64,000 bases of DNA from Montifringilla adamsi. Taxonomy: Eukaryota; Chordata; Aves; Passeriformes; Passeridae. Where the stretch lies: positions 1,010,016 through 1,074,015 of the forward strand of contig JAGGNK010013670.1 in NCBI GenBank assembly GCA_017590115.1, read 5' to 3'. Below the pieces are notes generated by a model. The model was not told the origin of the DNA, did no database searches, and was given only the letters and a program-made list of their open reading frames with translations. The first letter of the stretch is position 1. Each line of letters begins with the position of its first letter. Made by a program: the position numbers and the translations under genes. Shown here in pieces: positions 11,340 through 23,400 of this stretch.

Positions 11340-11468
11340 CTACTTGATGAGGTTTTTAATTGTCCACCTCTGCCCTGTGCAGCTGCGGAGGATCAGGTCA
11401 ATGCCAGCCATGCCCCTGTTCTCCACCTCCAGGCACCGGCCCGTGCCCTTGTTCAGGATGGCTCCGTT
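11340..11468 (-). CDS. GALNT17: GALNT17 terminal coding exon 11 (inferred number): gamma lobe and stop
   Basis: 42 codons plus [18 protein letters not shown] to [10 protein letters not shown]. The acceptor is TGACTGCAG before AACGGA. It contains the gamma-lobe CLEV motif and the closing QRW element of the ricin fold, ending two residues after Leu-Ile as expected for the family C-terminus. The stop is complementary to cta at 11340-11342. About 40 bp beyond the stop the transcript would enter the first copy of the 240-bp duplication. Confidence 0.94.
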   Translation of the reverse strand, partial: NGAILNKGTGRCLEVENRGMAGIDLILRSCTGQRWTIKNLIK

Positions 11469-14400
11469 CTGCAGTCAGGAGAGATGGGAAAAGATGGAAA
11501 AATGAAGATATTAATTGCCTGGGAAGCAAAGCAGGACCAGGAGGGCAGCCCTGGGCACTGCTGGAAGGGGCACTCAGCTGGGTGGGAATGCAATGCCAAC
11601 AATAAAATAATTCCCCAAATAAATGGAGTGAGTATTCCCTGTCCCTGACAGCACCCAAGGAACACGTGTAACCTTTAAATCCCACAGCTGCTGGGAAGTG
11701 GGACCCTTCTGTAAAGGCTGTATTGTTGTCCTGGGCTGTAAGATGTGTGTGTTCTATCCCCATCTGTCAGAGCTGGGGCAGTCCTCTGCTGTCCATGGGG
11801 CAGTTTTCTTTATCTCTCCCACAGCCAATCCTCCCTCCAGGAGTCCTCTCCTGTCCATGGCCACTGAGTGTCCCTGCAGGGCTGATCAAATTCCAGCATC
11901 CCATGGGGAGATGCTCCGCCCAGGGCAGGAGCCAAGCATTCCTACCTGGATACAATCTGAGCCTGGAACAGCACAGCAGCCTTTGCCCACTGCATTCCCA
12001 GAGGAGCAGCTTTCTCCTGCCCTGCATTCCCAGAGGAAGAGCAGGCCCATCTCCAGCAGCCCTGGAGCTTCAGAGGAAAACTCCAGCCTTGTGCAGGATC
12101 CCTGCTCCAGCAGAACCACAGCTGGCACTGCAGGAGGGCTGAGCCCCCATGGGATGGGACTGTGCCACCACCCTGACACACAGGGGCCAGCTCCTGCTCT
12201 GACTCTGGCAGCTGCTCTGTATTACTGCATTTTTTATTTTACTTTTTACATTTTCTTCCCTAATGAAGAACTGTTATTCCTATTCCCATATCTTTGCCTG
12301 AGAGCCCCTTAATTTCAAAATTATAATAATTGGGAGGGAGGGGGTTTACATTTTCCCTTTCAAGGGAGGCCCCTGCCTTCCTCAGCAGACACCTGTCTGT
12401 TCAAACCAATACAGTTATTTACACTCTGCTTTGAGACAAAAGAGTGTGAAGGAATTTTACTCTTCATCCACAAGAAACAAAGGAATCTGGAAGTCATTGG
12501 CAGATCAGACATAACCAGATCCACCTTTCTGCTACCAGAAGGGAGAACTGATTAGAAATTTTCCTGAAATGCTGCCCTGATCCCTCTTAACCCCCTTCCT
12601 CTGCCCCAGGAGCAGGAATTCGCTGTGCCGTGGCACCGTTTCCCCTTTGTCCCACCCCATCCCAGGGGCTGTGTCCCAGCGAGGGCTTGGGACACAGCAG
12701 AGGTGTGGCTGCTTCCCTTCACAGAGAAAAGCAAGGCACAACTTCCCAAGGACATTTCTGGGAATTGCAGTGAGGAGCCTCAGAGAAAGAAAAAACAATT
12801 CTTATCTCAATTGCAGCTCCTCTTGTTGTTCACAAGTGGAATGCATCGTGGAAGATTGTTCACCTGAAGGGAACTGATAATTGGATTCTGGCGTGAGTGT
12901 TCTCATTCACTGACCAATTGAATCCACGTGTGTGTGTCGGGACTGTCGGCTGCCAGGCACGAGATTCTGGGCAGTTGAGCTGAGCTGAGTGCGTGTGCAG
13001 ATTCAGTTTAGATGTAATGTAATACAGTATAGAATAACATAGTATAATAAAGTAATTAATTAGCTTCCTGATATCAATGGAGTCAGATGCGTCATTTTCT
13101 CCCCTCGTCGGGGGTCACCTTTTACTACACAGAGGAGCCCCGAGGGCAGCCCCAGACACACCTGGATGAAGTTCCAGCGCTTGTGGAGGCTGCTCTTGAC
13201 CTTGTCACAGTCCAGCAGCTGCGGGAAGCGGCTCTTGCCCGTGTCCACCAGGCAGCGCGTGTCGGGCAGCAGCGTGGTGGTGCCCAGGGCCCCCAGGTGC
13301 AGGAAGCCCTCCTTGGTGTATCGAGCCAGCTGGGGACACACAGAAATTCCCTGTCAGTAAATGCTCCCAGACTGCTCCAGCAGGGAATGTGGCACCTCTT
13401 GGAGAGCTGGCCAGAGGGAGCAGCAGTTCTGAGGCAGCCCCCCAGAGCTGGGATCAGCTGGGGGAGACTCACACGTGGTGAAAGTAAAGCCACAAATGCC
13501 CGTCTCCCCCAGGTCTCTCCCAGGAACACGAAGAAAGCTCTGGTTGATATTCCATCCTTTCCAAAGAAGCCCAGTCCCTCAGCACCTCAGAACATCAGCA
13601 CAGAGGGACAGGACAACGGAGAGCCCCTGGGAACATTCTGTGGGGATGCACAGGGAAAGGAAAGCAGAGCTGGAAGGAATAAATCCCAACTTTCTGCAGC
13701 CTTTTATCCCTGCTTGGGTTTTTATTTTTTCCAGATGCAGGTGAGGAATTGAGACGCAGGAAGGCATAGGAATAATTCCAAGCCTTAAAGTCCTCCTGGA
13801 GCAGACTCCTGCAGCCTCCTGGAACGCTGTGGGATGGGGCAATGGATGGTTTTCCCTGGACTCCAGCTGGAGCCAGCTGGCCTGGCTGGCCCTGCTGGGT
13901 GAGCCAGCCTTGGCTGGGCTGGTGCTTCTGGGTGCCTGGCACAGCCTCCAGGGCTCCAAGCAGGCACAACACCAGCCAGAGGGGCCAGAACTGGGATGGG
14001 GGCCTGGATCTGCCCTCGGGAAAGGCCCAGGATTGCAGCCACCCCCGCCATTCCCATGGGATCCAACTGCTCAGGGCTGCCAGGGGAGGCAGGATGGGAG
14101 CAGTGGGCAGGGGTGATGCCCCTGGGGACAGTGGGCACACAAAGGACTCCTCCATTTCAAGGAATGCCACCACAATATTTCCCTAAACACATTTAAATTC
14201 TGGAGTGAAAAGAAAGGAATGCCAGTGTCCTGCCTTTTATAGTTCAAGGGAAAGATCTCCACAGCTCCTTATTTAAATTATGAATCAGGCCATTATCCAG
14301 CAGACAGATAAGGAGGATTCAGCACGTTAATTAACTGAGCGTATCTCTGACCCAGATGCCAGAGAAGAGGCAGTAAATCCCACTGGGAGTTTGGGTTATC

Positions 14401-17400
14401 TGGGCTGTAATAATTAAACACTGGAAATCAAGTTAAAACAATGTAACAGGGTCAGACTGCAGCTCATGACCCCAGATCCAGCCAGGGTGCCCAGCTCCCT
14501 TGGGGTGGGCCTGGCTCTGCTCCCTGGTGCTGCTGGAGTTACAGCCAGAGAGAAAATGTTGTGTATCAGAGCAGGCCCTGAGCTCCTCACATCTCCCTGA
14601 TGTTCCTTTGCCAGGTGTTCCCCACAGGAGAGGTCAGGAGCAGCCCAAACACTGATCACAGAATCATGGAATGGTTTGGGTTGGAAGGGACAGCAAAGCC
14701 CACCCAGTGCCACCCCTGCCATGGCAGGGACACCTTCCACCGTCCCAGGCTGCTCCAAGTCCCAGTGTCCAGCCTGGCCTTGGGCACTGCCAGGGATCCA
14801 GGGGCAGCCACAGCTGCTCTGTGGGCAAAGCTGCCCCATCTCACCCTCCCTGGGCAGGATGTGCCCTTCTGTCCCCAAAGCTCTTTGCAAGGCAGAATCA
14901 CAAAATCACAGAATCACAGAATGGCTGCTCCACACACGGCTTCCCTTCCAGACCCTTCCCCATCCTGTGGCCTGCCCTGGATGTGCTGATGGGCCCAGCC
15001 TTGAGCCACACAGTGCTCTCAGCCTGCCAGAGGGGTTTCAACCATGCAACTCAGCTGAACTGGCATCTGAGCACCAAATCCAGAGCATCCAGGTGCCCCC
15101 AGCAGAGGAAGGACATGGAAGTGTTGGAGCAAGGCCAGAGGGGCACCTTGAAGTTCAGGGATTGGAGCACCTCCTATACGGAGCCAGGCTGGAAAGCTGG
15201 GACTGTCCCTCTGGAGAAGGGCAGGTTGTGTAGAGACCTCAGAGCCCCTTCCAGGATCTGGGGGGTTCCAGGGAAGCCAGAGAGGGACCCTGCATCAGGA
15301 ACTGGAGGGACAGGACCCAGGGGAATGGGGTCAAACTGATGGAAAGCAGGGTTACATGGGATATTGGGAATTAGGAGTTGTTCCCTGGGAGGGTGGGCAG
15401 GCCCTGGCACAGGGTGCCCAGAGCAGCTGTGGCTGCCCCTGGATCCCTGGCAGTGCCCAAGGCCAGGCTGGACATTGGGGCTTGGAGCAGCCTGGGACAG
15501 TGGAAGGTGTCCCTGCCATGGCAGGGGTGGCACTGGGTGGAATTTAAGGTCCCTCCAATCCAGACCATTCCATGGTTCTCTGATGGCACTTCTTGTCTTG
15601 CAGGAAGAAAAAACTGCATAAAGGCAAAGACAAAGCAGAGACAGACAAACCCTGGCTGTCACAGAGGCAGAAATGACCCAGATGTCCCAAATGGGCAGAG
15701 CCAGTCCCCTGCCATCCCCTTGGGAAGGAGCATGCCAGGCTCTCCCCTTTCAGATGGCCTTTGGCAGCCTGTCCCCAGAGAGCTGGCCCATGCCCACGGG
15801 GCACCAGGACCTCTGCTCTGCCATGGCACTGCCCAGTGTGCTGGGAACAGCAAGTGGAGCAGAAATGCCATCCTGCGCCGGGAAGGGAGCGGGCAGGGCT
15901 GGAACACAGCAGGGACTGAGGCAGGAAATGCACCTGGCACAGGTGAGATCTGTGCTGGGAGCAGGGGGAAAGCAGCCCAGGCCTGAGCCACTCACCAACA
16001 CAGCACAGCCTCAGCAACAGCCACTGCAACCCCCAAGGCAAACCTGGGGGGATTATCCCCCAAAAATCCCACCTAACTCCTGAGCGCAAGTCCTGCCATG
16101 CTCCTACAACATTAATGGGATTTTCTTCTTTTGGGATGGCTGTAGAGAATCACTGAATGGTTTGGGAGGAAAAGGGGCTTTAAGAATCCTCTCTTTCCAC
16201 CTCCTTCCACTGCCCCAGGCTGCTCCAAACCCCAATGTCCAGCCTGGCCTTGGGCACTGCCAGGGATCCAGGGGCAGCCCCAGCTGCTCTGGGCACCCTG
16301 TGCCAGGGCCTGCCCACCCTCCCAGGGAACAATTCCTAATTCCCAATATCCCATCCAGCCCTGCCCTCTGGCAGTGGGAGCCATTCCCTGTGTCCTGTCC
16401 CTCCATGCCTTGTCCCCAGCCCCTCTCCAGCTCTCCTGGAGCCCCTTCAGGCCCTGCAAGGGGCTCTGAGCTCTCCCCAGAGTCTTCTCTCCAGATGAGG
16501 CCCCCCGAGCTCTTCTCCCAGCCTCTCCTCACAGGACAGGTTAATTCCAAGCCCTAATTCCTCCTTTGTTATTCTGCTCCTCTCCAGAGCGAGCCAGGGG
16601 CCCCAACCCAGCCTGGGACAGGACAAGAAACAAGGGAAAAACCAAGATAAAGGACCACAGGAAAATAGTTGAAAACTATTCCCAAGCCAGGCATTTCAAA
16701 GTGGCTCAAACTGATGAGGTCTTTAACCCCTTCACCAGTTTGAGTAGCCCAAAGCCACATCCCCAGCAGTGACTGACAGCCCCAGCCCCTGGAACAGCCT
16801 TCCATCAAACCTCATCCAGGAAACTGCAGCTGGCCACATTCCCACCTTCAGCTGTCCCTGGAGGCAATCCCCGGATCACCGGGGCTGGAAAATCCCTCCA
16901 AGGCCATCGAGTGCCAGCTGTGCCTGATGCCCACCTTGTCCCCAGCCCAGAGCACTGAGTGCCACCTCCAGCCCTTCCCTGGGCACCTCCAGGGATGGGC
17001 ACTCTAATTCCAATGCCTGGCCAGCCCTTCCAGGAAGGAATTTCCCCAAAATCCCCCCTGCCCCTCCCCTGGCCCAGCCTGAGGCCGTTCCCTCTCCTCC
17101 TGTCCCTGTTCCCTGGGAGCACAGCCCGACCCCCCTGGCTGTCCCCTCCTGTCAGGAGTTGTGCAGAGCCACAAGGGCCCCCTGAGCCTCCTTTTCTCCA
17201 GGCTGAGCCCCTTCCCAGCTCCCTCAGCTGCCCCAGGGCTGGGGCTGATCCCCCCAGGTAAAGCTGCAGCTCCAATCCATCTCCTGTGGTTATGTTTCTG
17301 CTGGCTGCATCTCAGAGATGGCAGAAAGTTAATTAGACATCCCAGCACCTGGGAAATAAAAGCCTTGATGACCTTCATTGACTCTATTGGAAAATAATTT

Positions 17401-20400
17401 CGGGTTGTTTAGCTTCCCTTCTGCTCTGAGCAGAACATCAATTAGCAGCCATCAGTAAAATGTTCAGGATTTGCCTTTTACCACAATTTAATCTGATTAA
17501 AGGGTGCTGTTTCGTCACCCCTGCTCCTGCCGTGTCCCCCATGAGCTCAGTATTGATGGCTTTGTCCTCAACTTCTGCTGCTTAAATGGGCAAAACATAT
17601 TTTATCCTATAATTAAATGAAATGCTCTGCTGGGTGAACATTATCTTAAGTTTTATAGCATTACAGTGCTTTCTATCACCTTAATATATCACCATAGCTG
17701 TGTCACTGCAATGAGCTATGGCTGCATTATTAGTGTAATACATCATTACAGCAAGGTGCTTCCATGAGGGATTGCCTCAAAGATGAAGCCATCAAGCAGG
17801 AAAAAAATCCATCAGCAGCCTTAATATAATTACAGGATAAAAGGATGATGATGGAATCTCATAATGATTTGACCTGGAAGTGAATGGAAGCAGAGAGAAC
17901 AGAAAGCTGAAGGGAAAATAAGAGAAAAATCCTCAAAGTTTTACTCAGTGAGGGATGAGTGAGTAAAGGCAAGATCTCACCTGCATTCAGAGCCACCACC
18001 CTGAACTGCATCCAGGCTGAGCTTAAATCCATGGGCAGCCACAGGAGAGCGCAGAAATTGGGGGCGGGACACAAAGTGTCCAAAATGGCCCAAATCCCTC
18101 CTGGCAGACCCAGCATTCCCTCTCTCCCAGCTGGGCTGGGGATCCACAGCCAGAGGGGTGGGCTGGGACTGGATTTAGGAACAGGGAGGGCTTCCAAGAA
18201 GATCCCAGCACCCTGGTGTGGCAGGAGCAGGAGGCACAGCCCCCCTGTCCTTGGGACGTGCCAGTGCCAGCAGGGACCCCACACCTGCCCCTCTCTCACT
18301 GCTGCCAAGGTTGGCAGTGAAACCATTTCTGGATTCTGAAATGAGGAATGTCTGGGATGTCACAATGTCTGGGATGGGCCCCAGGATCAAGGAGAGAAGG
18401 GGGGATTTTAGGACACCACGTGTGGTTTGGGATGTGAGCAACTCCAAAGGAGCTCAACAGCTCCTTGTGGGGTTTCATACACATACAAATAAATAAAAAT
18501 TAAACATATATATATATATGTATACACACAAACCAGCGTTTCCATTACTTCTAATTCCATTCCCAGACATAAATTACAACCTGCAGCCCATTAATTAAAC
18601 AGTTATAGGGAATGTCCAATTTCCTTCAGGGTGCCACAAAGGCCATTTCAAAGCTTCTGCACTTGCTGATAGCTGCTTAAACCCAGCATTTTCCAGGAGT
18701 TTCATTAATTGGTTGTATCAGAAACAAAGGAACTGCCAAGAACTGGCTCTCAGCTGAACAGGGAAGGGGCACTGGGGAGAGGGAAGACCAGGAAGGATGA
18801 CATGGGCAAGCTCCAGGCAGCCAGCAAAATTTGACTTCAGAACTTCAAGTAGGGAGAGAAAACATTGTTAAACTTAATCCCAATAACACTGAGGGAAAAA
18901 TAAATACCCTGTTCTCAGCCATTCACCCTAAAGCCCAGGGTCAGCAGCCAGTTTCTCACACAATAATGCACTTAGAGGCTCAGATCTGCAGCCACAAAGT
19001 GCAAAAGGCAGTTGGTGCCATTTAAGAGGAAAATGGGGTTTTTGAGCAAGAGCAGGTTCTGTTTAGCAGGGACTCCACCAGCCCCAGGGGCTGATCTTTG
19101 TTGAAGGCCAGGGTAACCCAAAGTGGGATTTCCTCCACCCCACAGCTGCTTCCCAGCTCCTCCAGCTCCCAGCTCAGGCTCAGGTGAGCTCTGGGATCCC
19201 TGAGTCCAGGGTGACTGTGGAGTGAGAACAGGATTTTTATGTTTTCCATTCCTTGAACTGTTCTTTTTTTTAGCTGAAAATGAATCTCCTCAAGCCTGCT
19301 GGGCCCCAGATGCTCCAAAACTTTTGGAGAGGCAAAAGGAGTGCTGGAAAACAAATTCCAGCCAAGCTGAAATGGCTCATTACCAGAGCACTAATTGTTT
19401 TCTTTACCCCATTAGTCTGGGTTTATTCTGCTGGTGGAAGAGAAGTAATCCCACAATGGACTAGGTTGGAAGGGACCTTAAAGATCATCTTATTCCAACC
19501 TTCCATCCAACTCTCATCCAGCCTGACCTTGGGAAGGAAACTCTCAGATTGTGTCCATGATTATTGCTATTTGCCTTTGTCTGGAAGATTTTATTTTAAA
19601 CTACAAATTTCAAATTTTTTTGGTTTCAAATTGCAAAAATCTCAACTTTCCAATATTTTCAATTTACAAAGGTTTCCAATCTCTTTCAAGGCTTTTCCTT
19701 GCATGAAAATGGGAAGGATGATGGGAATCCAGAAAACACTGCAGGAGCAGCTGGGAAAACCCCTGTGGTACCCGAGGTGTTTTTAACACTGGAGAGGAAA
19801 GGCCACAGCCCCAGCCTGTCCCCTGTGGTGCCACCTGGCCGTGGCAGTGCCAGCCTCACCTGTGGGCCCCAGCCATGGCACGGGTACAGGATTGCTGTGT
19901 GGTTCTCCTGCGGGCCCTGGTCCAGGCACACGTCCTTGGCCTTGTTGTTCCGCAGCTGGGAGGGGAAAAAGGGGCACAGTTAAGGGACAAAAGGGGCAGA
20001 GATAAGGCACAAAAATGGCATAATTATGGTGGGAAAAGAGCAGAGTTATGGCACAAAAATTAGCAGAATTATGGCAGAAAAAGGGCAGAGTTAAGGGAAA
20101 AAAATGGCAGAATTATGGCAGAAATAGGGCAGAGTTACAGCAGAAAAAGGACAGAGATAAGGGACAAAAAATGGCAGAATTATGGCACAAAAAGGGGAGA
20201 AGTTATGACACAAAAGGGGCAGAGTTATGGCAGTAAAAGGGTAGAGATAAGGCACAAAAATTGGCAGAATTATGGCAGAAAAAGGGCAGAGTTATGGCAG
20301 AAAAAGGGCAGAATTATGGCACAAAATATGGCAGAATTATGGCAGAAAAAGGGCAGAGTTATGGCAGAAAAAGGGGCAGAGTTAAGGCACAAAAAAGGGC

Positions 20401-23400
20401 AGAATTATGGCAAAAAAAAAAAGGGCAGAGATAAGGCACACAAAAATGGCAGAGTTATGGCATAAAAGGGGCAGAGTTAAGGCCCTCTTATCAGAGAGAA
20501 GCAGGAAATGGATGCTTAGCCCTCTGCACCCTCTCTAGCTCTCACTGCTGTATCACCGGGAATAATCAGGCAAGGAAAATTTACAGAGCACTGAATCTTT
20601 TTTTAAATCCAAGGCTAATGATGACTGGTTTTGTATAATAATCCCCATTCCAAGGAGCAGGGTCCCTGGCCACAGCTGGCTCTGTGTTTGGTCATGGGAG
20701 GTGGGGACAAACCCAGGTTTAGGCCACCAGAAATCAATGCAGGACCCCTCAGATTTCAGTGAAATCTCAGAGTGCTCAACAAGGCAGGGAAAAAGCCCAA
20801 CTCAAACACGGATCACCTTGGAATCATCACATCCTTGTTCCAGCTGGGCTTTTTTTCCAACCCAAACCATTCTGAAATTTCATTTTCTATGAAAATATAA
20901 TTTTTCGGGAGGTTTTAGCTTGAAGGACTTAACTAACTTCGGTAACAAATCTTTCCTAAAATGAATAAAAATGAATAACCCATCTGGGATGCCCAGGCTT
21001 CGAGGAGCCTACTCCTAGTGCCACTACTCCATCAATCCCATTGCAGCAGAGGATTTGTTATTAGTTCCCATAAATGACTCTTTCTATATTCCCAAAATGG
21101 TTTCAAAGCCAGCAGAGATTGAATTAAGTCCCCTTATTTTATCTTGTCCTTAAGCTGTTGTGACAAGGCACTGAATCCTCCAGAGACCTTGTCAGGAATT
21201 AGGCTGTGTTCAAGTTCAAGGGTTTTAGAAGATGCCTGTGTATTAAAAATACAAATACAGCTGCTTAATCCATGGAGTCAATGGGAAATATGGATAATTT
21301 CTGTCAATTCACTAAATGATGTATTAACATCTTTTACTTTATACAGTCTTCAAGTTCAGCAACAAATCCTCAAACTGGTTTTTAGAAGAAACTGGGAGCA
21401 GATTTATGCAAATTTAGATAATTACACAGAAAAAGTCAGTTTTGATTCAGACTCCTCTCCTTTGAGGCTGTTTCTCATCAGGGACTGTAAATATTAGCAG
21501 GCTGAGCTAAGGGAGTAAATTACCTCTCCATAAGCAATGGTGTTGTTGTATCTCCTCATTTCTGGATAAACATGGTCCAGGTACCACTGGAAATTTTTAC
21601 ACTTCAGGCTCTTCCTCAAGGCTTTCCTCTCAGAAACATCCCCAATGTCAATCCCTGGATTCTGAAAAGTAACAACAGGACATCATTGAATGGTCACACT
21701 TCCAAAAAAAGGTACAATGAAAGTGTTTTCCTGAGCTTTGAGATCCTTTTCAAACTGCCTGGGGTGGTTGAGTAATTCCAGGAATTCTGGGAGGTATGTT
21801 GGGGTGAAACCATCAGAAGGAAGATGTGGCTTCCAGAGGGGGACACCAACTGTTGGGTGTTCTCTGCTGGGTTTTGAGGCCCCCCTTGCAATGGCCATGG
21901 GCTGATGCTGGACAGGCTTTGGTCCTCAGGGATAATTTACAAAAGGGGAACAAAAGGGAGAAGAAAAGGTTTGGAGAAAGGTTGGAAAATGCACAGAAAC
22001 TGGGGAGTCTTCTCCTGGGTTTGGATCCATCTGACAAAGACTGATCTGTATTTTTAAACAAGGTACTTTTAAAAGATTTCTCCTCCTGTCTGGGTTCTGA
22101 GGCACAGGTTTAGCAGCAAGTCGATATCAGGACTTAAAAGATGGAAATGCAAACCCTGGCTGGGCACTGAGCACCAAACCCTTCCCTGACCCCACTGAGA
22201 CACAACCCAGAGGAAGGGTGAGGTAAAAGGTGTAAAATAAATGGGAAAAGAATGAAGGAAAGAGAGAAAGGTTCAAGATTCAAATATAGCAGAGGCAGAC
22301 AGCTGAGAATAAAGGATAAAAATTGCATGAGAAGAAAAGCTGAGGCTGAAGCTCAGCAAAAGCTCTTGGCAATTTGGGCAATTCCAGGGTGGAATGGTCT
22401 CCCTGGAGACACAGCAGAACCCCACAGCTCTGCAGACACAGCTGGCCCTGAGCAATAACCCAGCAGGAGCTGGGAGCAGGGCTGGAGAGCTGCCCCCTTT
22501 GTTCCACCTGGGATCTGGGGGCTGATGCAGCAGGAAAGCCAAAGGCAGGCACACAGCAGCCCCTTCTCCCTGCACTGCTGGGCTCCCACTCTGGTCCAGC
22601 TCCTGCTCTTGTCTTTCCCAGAGATCATTAAACACAACTGGGAAAGCAATTTTCCATTACAATGCTTGTAATGATCTCCTAATGAATTATTCACTGCTTT
22701 AGAAGAGACACCGTTTCTATGTGCCCCTGGTAGCTGAGAGGTAAAAATAAAGATGAGTCAGTGGAGAGAGGCAGGACAGGCTGAGATCTGAGTGGGTGAG
22801 GTGGGGCTCAGAGCAGGCAGGCAGCACCTGGGATGGGCAGGGCAGGGCTTTGCCTTGGCATCACAAAATAATCCAGTGCACAGCCATAAAACCTGCCTTC
22901 CCTCAAATTAAATCTTAGTTTGATTGGGAAGAGACCAGTATAAGAATCTCCAATGGATTTTGGGGAACCCAGACCTATTGGGACGACCTATATAGAAATC
23001 TCAAGTTGATTTTGGGTCACCCAGGTCTGTTCCCACCCCCAGTGCTGATCCATGTGATGCTGCCTTTTCCAAGCTGCACAGGATGGATTTTAATCCTTTC
23101 TGCAATGCTCCCAATCTGTTCCTGAGCAGCAGGATGATGCCTCACCTCTAAAAAGGAATCAGCCCAAGGATCAGGAATTTTGATCATGAGCATTTGGAAA
23201 GCAGCTTTCCTTTCCATCTCTATTCCTGTATTCCCCCACCCCCAGGAGCACAAGCCTGCAGCTCCTGGCCCTTCCCAGGCTGTTCCCCAGTGCAGCACAA
23301 AGGTGTGGCTGCCGTGCCCAAATGCCAGCACTCCCCAGATGTAACCTTTGCTCAGCAAGCTGCAGCAGCAGCTCTGGTTTTTGTGCTTTCCTGTTTTCCC

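Larger units (their letters stand above)
11469..13161 (-). other. GALNT17 intron 10
   Basis: 1693 bp between the last two coding exons. It holds an ERV-type dispersed repeat at 12256-12417 and an LTR at about 12745-13129. I see nothing recognisable in 11469-12255 or 12418-12744. Confidence 0.92.
13330..19859 (-). other. GALNT17 intron 9
   Basis: 6530 bp with canonical GT and AG ends. It contains the duplicated block, CR1 copies at 14657, 15100, 16146, 16878 and 19464, and unique AT-rich blocks at about 14255-14420 and 17290-17860. Stretches 13583-14254, 15587-16145 and 17861-19463 show no gene or recognised repeat beyond a short TA/CA tract. Confidence 0.9.
19956..21523 (-). other. GALNT17 intron 8
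   Basis: 1568 bp, about one third of it the minisatellite at its 3' (transcript) end. A CR1 3'-end remnant is at about 20835-20880. The rest (20486-20834, 20881-21523) is unique AT-rich sequence with no feature I can name. Confidence 0.92.

Noticed and set aside
20048..20465. Overlapping plus-strand frames rich in repeated QNYG and KRAELW words
   Set aside because: Translation of the 22-bp minisatellite, antisense to a GALNT17 intron. The periodic peptide is a by-product.
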